Assembly (NCBI RefSeq): GCF_900044055.2
Contig: NZ_FCOX02000020.1
Coordinates: 1-64,000, forward strand
Length of the DNA stretch: 64,000 nucleotides
Reading direction: 5' to 3'
Source of the DNA: Caballeronia calidae
GTDB taxonomy: Bacteria > Pseudomonadota > Gammaproteobacteria > Burkholderiales > Burkholderiaceae
Shown here: positions 1 to 8,627 of the stretch, one piece after another
How positions within the stretch are numbered: position 1 is the first letter of the stretch
Layout of the letters: each line of letters opens with the position of its first letter
Notes under the pieces: model-generated
Databases searched by the model: none
What the model saw: only the letters and a program-made list of their open reading frames with translations
What the model was told of the DNA's origin: nothing
Made by a program: the position numbers and the translations under genes

Positions 1-188
1 ACCACGACGCCACGACGGAACTCGGCCGACCGCCGAGCTACGTCCGCGACGGAAACCGAATTTTGCAGGTGCGACTACTGCCGGCACCACTCCATCACCA
101 ATCCGATCGTCGTCAGCCATCGTGTACACGTCTCCATCACGCTTTATGATGGACACGATGCTCCTATGCGCAGGTCACGAACCTCAAC

Positions 189-545
189 TTGACTTCACCG
201 GACCCTTACGAAGCGCCAGATTTTACTGGACAAAAAGGACGACTACCCCAACATGGCCACGCCGTGAAGCTGATGGCTGCCAGACTGGTGGCACCGTACC
301 GGTTGTCTGGCAAGCATGGCAAGAACGACGCGGCAGACGCAGCGGCCATCTGCGAGGCGGTGGCGCGCCCCAGCATGCGTTTCGTGCCCGTCAAGGCCAG
401 CCGTTGGGTCAGAGCCCTGGCTGAGCGGCGCGGCTATTGGCGCGCGGCGGTAGCGATCGCTGCCAAGAATGCGACGTGCAAGCGTCGTCTCCACGGAAGC
501 GCGAAAGCCGCTTCCTTCGCCACGGGCGACAAATCAATTTCTTAA
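189..545 (+). pseudogene. IS110-family transposase remnant
   Basis: This is a decayed fragment of an IS110/IS1111-type transposase. The middle reads GHAVKLMAARLVAPY, then GKNDAADAAAICEAVARP and MRFVPVK, which matches the part of the N-terminal DEDD (RuvC-like) domain carrying the K-N-D-x-A-D-A motif. It is followed at once by a stretch (WVRALAERRG, AVAIAAKNA) that in intact proteins lies at the very C-terminus. The two ends have therefore been joined by an internal deletion of roughly 200 codons. There is no plausible start with a ribosome site and the N-terminal residues are lost. It should be inactive. The internal-deletion reading is inferred from memory of the family. Confidence 0.7.
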
Positions 546-590
546 ATACTTATCTAAAAATAGAACCAATAATCGGATTAGAGAATTTTC

Positions 591-620
591 TTGACAAGTA
601 ACTGCTTGAGTTTCTATTGT
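591..620 (+). promoter_or_regulatory. Putative sigma70 promoter for the RiPP-like locus
   Basis: A perfect -35 box TTGACA (591-596) is followed after 18 bases by TATTGT (615-620), about 40 bases upstream of the precursor start at 663. It sits in a distinctly AT-rich stretch (540-650). The -10 box matches only 4 of 6 consensus bases. Confidence 0.5.
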
Positions 621-662
621 AATTTACTTAATGAAAAATGAAATCTACTCGGGAGAGCCGTC

Positions 663-944
663 ATGGCTTCGGTATCCGCGGATCCGCAGGCAGTATCCGA
701 TTTCATTCGGCGTCTCGCTTCGGACGATGCTTTTCGAGCGCAGCTTGAGCAAGATCCAGCTACTGTTCTGGCGCAAAATGGAATCACTATAGTGCCTTTG
801 CCCGCTTCGCTGAAACTTCCGCCCAAAGCGGTTTTTGACGCGGCTCTTCAAAATGTTCCCGTTGCAGCGCCCGCCGGCGCCGGCGGCGTGCAAATCGCGG
901 GCGAGTTTTACGCCTTTCTCGCTTTCTTCGCCTTCGCTGTTTGA
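663..944 (+). CDS. Putative RiPP precursor with NHLP-like leader
   Basis: A 93-residue protein behind a GGGAGAG ribosome site. Residues about 8-40 (AVSDFIRRLASDDAFRAQL, then DPATVLAQNGI) resemble the leader of nitrile-hydratase-like (NHLP) or 'putative modified peptide' precursors: a helical segment, then D-P-x-x-x-L-x-x-x-G-I. A Gly/Ala-rich linker ending GAGG (about 70-75) could be a cleavage site. The remaining tail, VQIAGEFYAFLAFFAFAV, is strongly hydrophobic and aromatic. The tail has no Cys, Ser or Thr, so it cannot be a substrate for azoline formation. The gene is 21 bases upstream of a SagB-type dehydrogenase, which supports a modified-peptide role. I recall TIGR04509/TIGR04511 as the matching family pair; this was not checked. 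Confidence 0.65.
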   Translation: MASVSADPQAVSDFIRRLASDDAFRAQLEQDPATVLAQNGITIVPLPASLKLPPKAVFDAALQNVPVAAPAGAGGVQIAGEFYAFLAFFAFAV

Positions 945-965
945 CTCTTTGTCAATTGAACGGCC

Positions 966-2195
966 ATGGTTCATGTCCGCAGGAGTGCGTATATTCTGCT
1001 TGGCCTTTCCGACGGACCGGCCAGTGTTCTCTTTGCATTACTCGGAGATTCTAAGGCGCAGGATAAGATTCACTGGACCGCCTATTCGGCGCTTTCCGAA
1101 AGAAGCGTTGCGATATCGGATGATATTGTCGAGACGCTTAAGCATATACCATCGGATCGATGGACAGATGCCGAAGAATTGCAAAGCAAAAATATTTGCA
1201 CGCGCGAAGAATTAGAGCAGTTGGCCGACTTAGGGCTTCTTGTTATCGAATCTCCCGAAGGCCGGCAAAAAGTATTCGCGGAAAGAGACCGCCAGTTGTC
1301 CGCGACTGCGTGGCATCTGCTGGCGGCCGTATATCACTTCTGTACGAAATGGAGTGACATGCTGCTGCCTTTCTCGGTACCGAAGAATCTTGCGCAGGCA
1401 AACAGCGCGAGAAGCCGAAAGCATTCCATTTTTTCTGATTTCGTGAGCAAGCACGGCGTGCCGCCGGCTCACTTCGTCACGAGAGCCGATGCGCTCAGTC
1501 GCCATGCTTTAGACGTCCCGAGTGGTTCGGGCGATCATCCCTCCGCGCTCCTCGAAATCTTGCAAAAACGGCGCACACGCAGAGTGTTCGATTCGGAACA
1601 GACTATTTCTGCTGAGGATTTTTCAAGAATCATTAAGTATGCCTTTGGTCCGCAAGGCATTTATCACGTCCACGAAGGTACATTCGGCTTGGGCAAAACC
1701 AGTCCTTCCGGTGGAGGGCTGCATCCGACAGAAGTCTATCCGGTCGTCTTGAATGTCGAAGGGCTCGAGCCGGGTATTTATCACTACAACCAAGAGCATC
1801 ACTCGCTTGACTTGCTGCGGAGATTGTCAGCAGAGGAAGCGCGAGTACAGGCCAATGTGTTTGCAGCCGGACAGGAATATGTGAAGAATGCCGGTGCATT
1901 ATTCGTCATGACGTCACGCTTTTATCGGAATTTCTGGAAGTACCGGCAGCATCCACGCGCTTATCCGGTCCTTTATATGGATATCGCCCATATCAGCCAG
2001 ACGTTTTACCTGCTTTGCGAAGAGCTCGGACTTGGCGCCTTTTTCACCGCTGCTGTAAATGCGTGCAATATAGAAAAGGAATTAAAGTTAGACGGGTTTC
2101 AGGAAGGCGCGCTTGCTCTGCTTGGCTGCGGCATTCCCGCATCGAATCAAATGGGACTTGAGGTCGATTTCGACACTTTCATCCCGAAGCGTTGA
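966..2195 (+). CDS. SagB-type peptide maturation dehydrogenase
   Basis: A 409-residue protein of the SagB/ThcOx branch of the FMN-dependent nitroreductase family. The N-terminal half (1-180) is a family-specific region. The flavin domain begins near 190 with LQKRRTRRVFD. It continues with SPSGGGLHPTEVYPV (about 245-260), YRNFWKYRQHPRAYPVLYMD (about 320-340) and LGLGAFFTAAVN near 360. These are hallmark FMN-binding and dimer segments of SagB proteins. SagB enzymes classically oxidise azolines to azoles after a YcaO cyclodehydratase, but no YcaO, SagD or protease gene is visible here. With the adjacent precursor lacking Cys/Ser/Thr in its tail, the reaction is probably a different dehydrogenation. 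The start at 966 is the first ATG after the precursor and has no strong ribosome site. Confidence 0.8.
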   Translation: MVHVRRSAYILLGLSDGPASVLFALLGDSKAQDKIHWTAYSALSERSVAISDDIVETLKHIPSDRWTDAEELQSKNICTREELEQLADLGLLVIESPEGRQKVFAERDRQLSATAWHLLAAVYHFCTKWSDMLLPFSVPKNLAQANSARSRKHSIFSDFVSKHGVPPAHFVTRADALSRHALDVPSGSGDHPSALLEILQKRRTRRVFDSEQTISAEDFSRIIKYAFGPQGIYHVHEGTFGLGKTSPSGGGLHPTEVYPVVLNVEGLEPGIYHYNQEHHSLDLLRRLSAEEARVQANVFAAGQEYVKNAGALFVMTSRFYRNFWKYRQHPRAYPVLYMDIAHISQTFYLLCEELGLGAFFTAAVNACNIEKELKLDGFQEGALALLGCGIPASNQMGLEVDFDTFIPKR

Positions 2196-2233
2196 GCGGA
2201 TCGGCGAATCGCTTGGGGATGCCGGAGATCCAT

Positions 2234-3538
2234 ATGGATTTTCGATGGAACGTTTTCTTCCGATTGGCATTCGCTGCCTTGGCAGCGAGCTTTTGCATTC
2301 AGGCGGTGCAAGCGCAGCCGACAGCCAGTAGCGGCGCGGCGGCAGGCGCAGCCGCAAGCTCGTCGGCGCCATCCTCCGGCAAAGCGGCGTGGCCAAATGA
2401 CGTGAGCGTGCTGGTCCGGCCCATGTGGCTCGTCTATCGCGGCTGGTCTTTAAGTAATCCGAGCACGGGACTCGTGGTTACAACAGGTAATGCACCGCTT
2501 AACGGGTTTCGAGTCGGCACCTCCACGTTGGTAGACGCGAACTCGGGTGAAACGATCGACGTACGCGATATTGCGGTTTGCAAAACCTCTGACGGCGAAT
2601 GCGTGACGCCTGCCTCGCTTCCCGCTTCCGCGACCCAACAGCTGTTTCTCAGGCTATCGGAATCGGTGGGATCGGGTAAATACACCGGCATGCTGACTTT
2701 TATTTCGACAGACAGGCCTCAACCCGTCGTTGCTCAAATGGATCTTCGCGTGAGTTCGATGAAAGACAAGGTGGTCGGAGCATCTTTACTTGTACTGGGC
2801 GTGGTCTTGACTTTATTGGTAAACGTCATTTTCAGGGCAAGGGTAGCCAGAAAGGCGGCACTCATACCTGTTGCGGCGCTGCGGGCAAGATTTGAAGTCT
2901 TGTTAAAAGCGACAGATAGTCAAGACGAGCTTATTCCCGACTTTCGCACAAAGATACGGGCGGCATCGGCCCAGCTTAGTGTGAAACGACTCTCAGCCGA
3001 CGGTCTCTTGCCACCTAAGCTTATCTGGTACAGCGCAACGAACGATATCACCGGGCTTCAGAATTGTCTGCGGGACGGCCAGCAAACACTCATGTGGATG
3101 ACGCGAATTGTGAATGACGGCGTGATGCGAATATTGGACGATACTGTCATTTCCAATGACACCAAGCGAAGCGAGATACAGAAACTCGATACATCCACCG
3201 AGGTCAACTATCTTGACAAACTGCAATCTGTCGACAGAGTTCTGGATTCGAGCAAAGGCTTTGCGTCAGGAGGGGGCGGTTCAAGATCCGAGCCCTCCGT
3301 TCAGCACCTCACGAGCACCATTCAATCCATCAGTTTGCTTATGTGGCTGTTCATTGCAGTCCTGACAGCCCTTTCGGGAATCACGACATTGATACTTCCA
3401 AACTCCGGTTTCGGAACGACATTCGATATGTGGAGTTGCTTTCTTTGGGGATTCGGCATCCCCACAGTAGTCAGCAGTATCGCGCAAGTAGCCGGTATCA
3501 ACGCACCCTCCACCTTGTCAGCAGGCATACCCAGATAA
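2234..3538 (+). CDS. Hypothetical envelope protein with signal peptide and membrane segments
   Basis: A 434-residue protein starting at the ATG at 2234, preceded by GGAG. Residues 1-28 (MDFRWNVFFRLAFAALAASF, then cleavage near AQA) look like a Sec signal peptide. A Ser/Ala-rich linker follows. The next 150 residues form a probable beta-rich exported domain with two Cys (CKTSDGEC). A transmembrane helix lies near residues 184-205 (GASLLVLGVVLTLLVNVIF), then a charged cytoplasmic region. Two more hydrophobic segments lie near the C-terminus (LLMWLFIAVLTALSG and FLWGFGIPTVV). I do not recognise the family. It starts 39 bases after the SagB gene and leads a run with the next two genes. Confidence 0.7.
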   Translation: MDFRWNVFFRLAFAALAASFCIQAVQAQPTASSGAAAGAAASSSAPSSGKAAWPNDVSVLVRPMWLVYRGWSLSNPSTGLVVTTGNAPLNGFRVGTSTLVDANSGETIDVRDIAVCKTSDGECVTPASLPASATQQLFLRLSESVGSGKYTGMLTFISTDRPQPVVAQMDLRVSSMKDKVVGASLLVLGVVLTLLVNVIFRARVARKAALIPVAALRARFEVLLKATDSQDELIPDFRTKIRAASAQLSVKRLSADGLLPPKLIWYSATNDITGLQNCLRDGQQTLMWMTRIVNDGVMRILDDTVISNDTKRSEIQKLDTSTEVNYLDKLQSVDRVLDSSKGFASGGGGSRSEPSVQHLTSTIQSISLLMWLFIAVLTALSGITTLILPNSGFGTTFDMWSCFLWGFGIPTVVSSIAQVAGINAPSTLSAGIPR

Positions 3539-3604
3539 CGACTGAGGTGGCCCTCGCATGCCGCGGCTGCCAAAACGATTTACCACACGACCGATGGAGG
3601 CGAT

Positions 3605-3829
3605 ATGTTCGGATTCGTCAAAGCAACCGATCTGGCGTCGGGGGCCGAAGCCATTCCGGTATTCATCACATGGAGTAGCGCGTCACCCCCAAACCCGTTG
3701 CAATTCGACTCTTTCCAGATCGTCACTTATTGGCTCATGCGCGAAATAGAGCCCGTTTCCCCGGCCAAAGCCATCGATATGCACACAGGGCAACCGGTCG
3801 ATGGAGAAGTCGTCTCAAGGGGAATCTAA
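3605..3829 (+). CDS. Small hypothetical protein
   Basis: A 74-residue protein with a good ribosome site (GGAGG, 5 bases before the ATG). It has no signal peptide, membrane helix or recognisable motif. It lies 66 bases after the membrane-protein gene, and its stop codon abuts the ATG of the following lipoprotein gene (TAAATG), indicating co-transcription. The sequence is rich in Pro, Ser and hydrophobic residues (AIPVFITWSSASPPNP) and could fold as a small beta domain. The function is unknown; co-translation suggests a partner of the lipoprotein. Confidence 0.6.
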   Translation: MFGFVKATDLASGAEAIPVFITWSSASPPNPLQFDSFQIVTYWLMREIEPVSPAKAIDMHTGQPVDGEVVSRGI

Positions 3830-5149
3830 ATGACCTCCACAATAAAAATAACCGGGCTTCTCTTGACCACGACATGTCTTTGCGCTTGCCATCCGGAACA
3901 ATACAGGTGGTCGAACAACCCTCAGTTCGTGGAGTCGGCGAATTTCAAAACCGCCATGGCGAACGATTTGGATCGGCCCAAGGTGAATGTCTATAGCTAC
4001 GCCGTCGAGAAAGAAGACAAGACACAAAAGAATCCCCTGACCGAACTGTCCGACCGGGGGCAAAGCGCCATGATCGACGCGCTCGCGAAAGCCAATGCGA
4101 CCCAGACAAAAGCGCTTCATAAGCTATTAGGCGATCAAGACGACAAAGGCAAAGAAACCGGAATCAAGCTCAAGGCCTATGATCGCTTCGAACGAACCCT
4201 CGTGGTGATGGTGCAAAAAGCGCCGCGATCCAAACCCGGCGACCGCCTGATACGCACCGTTCTCGAAGTCGAACCCATCGGCTTCAGCTTCGCCGGCTAT
4301 AAAGTGCCCGCCACGGATATCAAGTTGCAAACCATCGCGCAGGTGACGAACACCACCGAAAGTTCGGTATCGGCGAAGCTGTCCCCTGATCTGACTGGCA
4401 AAATCGCCGGATCGGCCGAGGCAGGTTTCAGTGCGAGCGATACGAAGCAAGGCGTCGCGCAAATCGATCAACGGTACAACAACCTCAGCGTCGACATCGG
4501 CCCGAATCATTTGAGGGTAGTTCGCGAAAGCGAACGCGGAATGGACCTGGAAGGCAATGTCATCATCACGCCTATCACGGTGAGGCTGCCGAAGACGGCG
4601 CTCGGCCACGCTGCCGTTCTTGCTTCGTCTAACGATTCATTCTTCAAGGGAAAAGCACGTCGGACACGCGCGGAAATTGATCTTTCGCCGACCATCCTGG
4701 ACCTGCCAGACGCCGATCCGCTTACGGTCAAGGCCACGCTGACTTACTCGACCCGCATTCCGTCCGACGAAAGCAGAAAATACTATGTCGAAGGCAAGCA
4801 GGACGTCGAGATCGAGTCCGACGTGCAAAAATACTGCAAGCTCGTCGTTCTTGATGCAGCGGACGTCATCCCCGACCTCTACGAGATTCACGATGACAAA
4901 GGCCGCCCGCTGCTGGTTGATCTCAAGTATGCGGCACAGGCACCGCTGGTCTTCGATGACTACCTCGCCGCCAAGTCCTTTGCGTCATGGGTAGACACGG
5001 CCGGAGAAGGCTCGATAGGAAAAATCGGCTACACTCTTACGATGGGAGACTCGCACAGAAGCGGCCATTTCCATGCGGTCGCCAGGTACACCGCCCAAGC
5101 CAAGTCGACGAGCGACCCTGATCATCCAGATGCGACCGTGTGCAACTGA
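3830..5149 (+). CDS. Hypothetical lipoprotein
   Basis: A 439-residue protein. The first 20 residues form a lipoprotein signal (ITGLLLTTTCLCAC), with a lipobox LCAC that puts the lipid on Cys20. The mature part is hydrophilic. A central segment of about 60-230 has regularly spaced Val/Thr/Ser patches typical of beta strands (VTNTTESSVSAKLSPDLTG), and the rest also looks beta-rich. The start is coupled to the upstream small gene. No catalytic motif or known domain was recognised. Together with the two upstream genes it may form an envelope complex; any relation to the RiPP-like genes is speculative. Confidence 0.65.
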   Translation: MTSTIKITGLLLTTTCLCACHPEQYRWSNNPQFVESANFKTAMANDLDRPKVNVYSYAVEKEDKTQKNPLTELSDRGQSAMIDALAKANATQTKALHKLLGDQDDKGKETGIKLKAYDRFERTLVVMVQKAPRSKPGDRLIRTVLEVEPIGFSFAGYKVPATDIKLQTIAQVTNTTESSVSAKLSPDLTGKIAGSAEAGFSASDTKQGVAQIDQRYNNLSVDIGPNHLRVVRESERGMDLEGNVIITPITVRLPKTALGHAAVLASSNDSFFKGKARRTRAEIDLSPTILDLPDADPLTVKATLTYSTRIPSDESRKYYVEGKQDVEIESDVQKYCKLVVLDAADVIPDLYEIHDDKGRPLLVDLKYAAQAPLVFDDYLAAKSFASWVDTAGEGSIGKIGYTLTMGDSHRSGHFHAVARYTAQAKSTSDPDHPDATVCN

Positions 5150-5540
5150 GGATGCCCTACATCGCACACTGCCGCTCCATGCTCCGCAGCCTGCGCCCCA
5201 CCTCGCTCAGATCTTACGAGTCGGCAATGAGATGAAACTCCGTCAAGCTGCAAAAGGCTGTGAACCTGCGAAGCCTTGCTACAAGCGGCTTCTCACGAGG
5301 CAGACTGCATACCTATAAGCCTTGTTGGACACGATGGTTGCTGTGCCCGGGCCAGGATAGTAACCGCGCAGCAGGACTCCATCCAGATTGCGGCGAATAC
5401 ATGCGATGTAGCGCCTGGCGCTTACGCGAGTTCGCCTGCTGCCGGTCTGACCTGTCGCTATCCTTGCCTTTGCGTCCTGAATTACGAAGTAGTCACGCTT
5501 TTGGGGTGACGCTGCGAATGTACCTGTTCATGCTGTTGTC
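5150..5540 (+). other. Intergenic, no supported gene
   Basis: About 390 bases between the lipoprotein gene and the IS110 copy. Short open frames are present but none has a ribosome site or recognisable protein. It may contain the outer part of the insertion sequence, but IS110 elements lack obvious terminal repeats and I could not place an end. Confidence 0.4.
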
Positions 5541-6419
5541 CTACCGTGGCTGGCCCGGTGTTGAGGGAGTGGAGACATATGAGGGATCGAAACGCTCGCC
5601 CTTGGCCAGCATCGCCCACAGGATGCGCGCGTGCTTATTGGCCACGGCCACCAGCGTTCGATACCAGCCCACGCGCGCCTGGAGTTGAACGATCCAGCTC
5701 GAGAGCCGGTCGGTTCGTCGATGGGCGCTTGTTACCGCGGAGCGCGCGCCTTGGAACAGCAGCGTGCGCAAATACGTGTTGCCCTGCTTCGTGATACGGC
5801 CCAGCCGTGTCTTGCCGCCGCTGCTCTTCTGTTTGGGCACCGTGCCGATCCAGGCGGCAAATTGCCGTCCGTTCTTGAACAGGCGAGCGTCGCCCACGGT
5901 CGCCACCGCAGCCGACGCGGTGAGCGGCCCGATCCCGATGAGCGCCATGACGCGCTGGGCGTTGCTGTCGTGCTTGACGTGCGTGGTGACTTGCGCGTCG
6001 CACCAGGCGATTTGCTGGTCGAGGGCCTGCAGGTGCTCCCAGCCTCGGAGCAGCGCAGTGCGCGCGACACCGTTCAGTTCAGTGGCCCCGTCCTCCAGTG
6101 CTTCGACGAAGTGGGCACGAAATGCGTCGATGCCTTGCGCCTGCAGCGCGCGATAGATCCAGAACGCGTCTTGGCCGGCTTCGTAGCTGACGACGACGCG
6201 CACGTCCGCCGGCAGCAGCCATTTGACTTTGTGCCGCTCGATCAGGTCCAACACGGCCTGCAGGCGGGCTGCGGCGTCCGGCTCCGCTAACGTATGCACG
6301 GCTGGTCGGTCCCGCCGCCCGTCGTGCAGCGCGACCTTCCACTTCGCCGCGGCAAGCTCAAGTGACACCGCCAGCACGAGTTCCTCGTTACTCGTCACGC
6401 ATGCCTGATATCCGCACAT
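5541..6419 (-). pseudogene. IS110-family transposase, internally deleted
   Basis: A 292-residue open frame for an IS110-type transposase, about 50-100 residues shorter than the usual length. The N-terminus (SLELAAAKWKVALHDG, about 15-30) and the DEDD-domain strand VVVSYEAGQDAFWIYRALQA (about 79-98) are present. The segment that normally follows, with the catalytic R-A-K-T-D-x-x-D-A motif, is missing; the sequence jumps to GATELNGVARTALLRGWEHL. The C-terminal transposase_20-like part is intact: IGIGPLTASAAVATVGD (about 158-175), FAAWIGTVPKQKSSGGK and GNTYLRTLLFQGARS. Without the catalytic residues it should be inactive, although the frame is open. It is the second internally deleted IS110 in the first 6.5 kb. 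Confidence 0.8.
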
Positions 6420-6534
6420 GATGGTCTCCTTTGAGCCGGGTCAACACGCTGATTCTAGGCGTGAGATCGTGGCCCGCATGCTTCATAGCATCTTACTAAT
6501 TCAGATTTTGCACCGATAGAACGTACACCTGCAC

Positions 6535-6569
6535 GAGCCGTATGCGGGGAAAGGTCGCACGTACGGTTC
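6535..6569 (+). ncRNA. Group II intron domain V remnant
   Basis: The 35 bases begin GAGCCGTATG and end CGCACGTACGGTTC, with a GGGGAAAGG turn between. This is the conserved catalytic domain V hairpin of bacterial group II introns, with the AGC-type catalytic triad region and its paired GTACGGTTC strand. A short tail follows (6570-6600), but no reverse-transcriptase frame lies upstream, where the degraded IS110 sits instead. It is therefore a 3'-end remnant, not a working intron. Confidence 0.75.
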
Positions 6570-6601
6570 TTCGAGGGCTGCATTTCCGAGATGGAACGCG
6601 G

Positions 6602-6868
6602 CTACGCTCTGACGCCGGCACCGCTCGCATGGATGGGAGAGCAGTCAGTTAGCCCATCGATCGAGTCCTTGATGTGATCAGAAGGCGGTAGGTGAATGCT
6701 GCCCAGGTACATCTGCCGTACGATGTCGTCAACAAGCTCCGTTCCCGGCAATTGATCCGCGAGCAACGCGTCTTCAACAGCGGAACAAAGATTGTAGGTA
6801 ACCCGAGGGTTCCCGCTGGGCCCTTTGACGCGAGTCGAGAACGACATGTCCTCGGCGGCATCCATCAT
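6602..6868 (-). pseudogene. Possible C-terminal fragment of an unknown gene
   Basis: The minus strand reads a protein-like sequence (FSTRVKGPSGNPRVTYNLCS, then LPGTELVDDIVRQMYLG) of 88 codons. The same frame continues naturally upstream of the ATG (SQDEAIRNFNDIVGNMMD) until a TAG near position 6910. There is no ribosome site before the ATG. This suggests the tail of a longer gene cut off upstream. No family was recognised and the call is weak; it could also be chance. Confidence 0.25.
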
Positions 6869-7144
6869 GTTGCCGACGATGTCGTTGAAATTTCGAATGG
6901 CCTCGTCCTGCGATGTATTCTATCCATCACGATGATGATGAAGTGCGCGAAATTCCCTGCATTGACTTGCGCGTCGAGCCACATTACACGCTCGCCAACA
7001 TTATCCAAGAAAATGCGGTTTCAAAAAACGGCAAGATCATCCTATTCTGTAGAGGGCACCCGCTGGAATTGACAAGTGCGCTCCGATTACCGTTGCCACG
7101 CTCAGCCGTGGCCGTAGGTCTGTCTTATTCGTCAGGAGAACGCT

Positions 7145-7657
7145 ATGACCGTTGCATCCCTTGCATTGGAAGCCAAGAGATTCGGATCATTGACCTTATT
7201 GGAGAACACTTACGTGGAAATCAAAACCCGGGGCAAAACGATTGAAGCCGCGGTGATTGATGGTTTCCAAAGGACGCCGGCGTCAAAATATTACGACGGC
7301 GTCGATGTATCTATACTTCGATATAACTCTTTGGACCTCGGCATACCAGACGATGTGTACAAGCTTCGGGTTCGGTCCACGGAGAAGATCAACCGAACAG
7401 GGAGATTTCACGCCGTCTCCGAGCTTTATAGTTCAAGCGGGGATTTGGTTTTCTCTTGCCCACACGCCTTTGATGTGACTTCGGTGGAGCTACCATCCGA
7501 CGGTACGGACCTCGATAATGTCGTTATTCGCGTCAACAACTTCATCGAAGACCGACGAGCCCACACATTCGAGAGCCACCTTGAATGGACATTAGATTAC
7601 TGCTGCCCGAATGGAACTTGCGGCACTTGCATCGGACGTGCGTGCCCTCCTGAGTGA
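7145..7657 (+). CDS. Hypothetical protein with Cys-rich C-terminal tail
   Basis: A 170-residue protein with an AGGAGA ribosome site 6 bases before the ATG. There is no signal peptide or membrane helix. Residues 1-150 look like a beta-rich globular domain. The last 20 residues read DYCCPNGTCGTCIGRACPPE, with five cysteines packed into 13 positions. That could bind metal, form a disulfide knot or be a target for modification. No homologue is recognised. The gene stands alone between insertion remnants and a decayed lipoprotein gene, in a region of lower GC than the later part of the window. Confidence 0.65.
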   Translation: MTVASLALEAKRFGSLTLLENTYVEIKTRGKTIEAAVIDGFQRTPASKYYDGVDVSILRYNSLDLGIPDDVYKLRVRSTEKINRTGRFHAVSELYSSSGDLVFSCPHAFDVTSVELPSDGTDLDNVVIRVNNFIEDRRAHTFESHLEWTLDYCCPNGTCGTCIGRACPPE

Positions 7658-7867
7658 CTTCGCCGCTTCGTCCCGTGAATAGCGCAATTGCGACCCAGGA
7701 ACTATAAACCGTGCGGGGCAAAGGAAAGGCATGAGATGTAACTTTCCCTTCATTGGGACGCCGCTCCACGGTGCATGCAAAAACGTGCATATGTGCGCGT
7801 CCAGTCTTCGACAACATTGAATGCCAAAGGCGTAAGTGGATCAACGGCTTCTATAGGAGCGACTTTG

Positions 7868-8627
7868 ATGACTTTCATCGATAGGTCGGCAATATGTGCC
7901 GCACCACGTCTGGCGAAATTTCTAACGCGGGTAGCGGTCGTACCTATCCTGCTGGCCCTCGGGGCCTGCCAGCACATTGCGGAAAACGAAGGCAAACCAG
8001 CTACGGGGGCCGATGTGGTTAGCCAAATCAAATCGGATATTGGTGCATATCAGACTTACGATGCGGTGGCGGCGGCGGCCGAAACGCTTGCCGCGGGGTT
8101 GTGGGTTTCAATATCGACAACGTGAAGGTATCGCTCACCACTCAGACGGATGACACAACAGAAGACACTGGCTCTGCTACTTTTCCCGTCGGACCGGCGG
8201 CCACTCTCGGACCAAGCGTGGGCATTTCACACCAAACAAAGGGTACGCAGACACTGACATTTTCCCTTTACCCAAAAAAAGAGCCCATACCGGCCCAAGC
8301 GCAGGACAGGCCTGCGGCGCTTGATCCCACGATATCCAATCGCCGCAAGCCTGCAGCGCCTACGCGATGGCCTACTTGAAGCGAGCCAGAAGGGACCGAC
8401 GTGCGTATCACTTTCACCGCCCGACGGTCCTGACGGCGAAGCGTCGCAGGATGAAGCCAGTGGAACCTATGAGTTTGGTTTTGCAGTTATCAATCAGGCC
8501 CGCGGGTGCCACGCTTCAGTTCGTGGTCTTCTCGCTCGGCGCCACGAATACGGCGCAGCGCCAAGCTAGCAATACGATCACCGTGACGTTTAAGCCAAGG
8601 CGAGGTCGTGTGACGCTCGTCCCATAG
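7868..8627 (+). pseudogene. Frameshifted hypothetical lipoprotein gene
   Basis: The first frame encodes a lipoprotein signal peptide (VAVVPILLALGAC, lipobox LGAC) and about 60 more residues. It then loses frame near 8090. The following pieces read in other frames: GFNIDNVKVSLTTQTDDTTE with VGISHQTKGTQTLTFSLYP (8101-8280), then AASLQRLRDGLLEASQKGP and YEFGFAVINQA (to about 8500), then GATLQFVVFSLGATNTAQRQ and ASNTITVTFKP (to 8627). Joined together these look like one continuous 250-residue beta-rich lipoprotein. At least three frameshifts separate them, so the gene is dead. The family resembles hypothetical Burkholderia lipoproteins of unknown role. Confidence 0.65.

Noticed and set aside
663..2195. 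Classical thiazole/oxazole peptide cluster
   Set aside because: No YcaO, E1-like or protease gene is seen and the precursor tail lacks Cys/Ser/Thr. Only a general RiPP-like role is kept.
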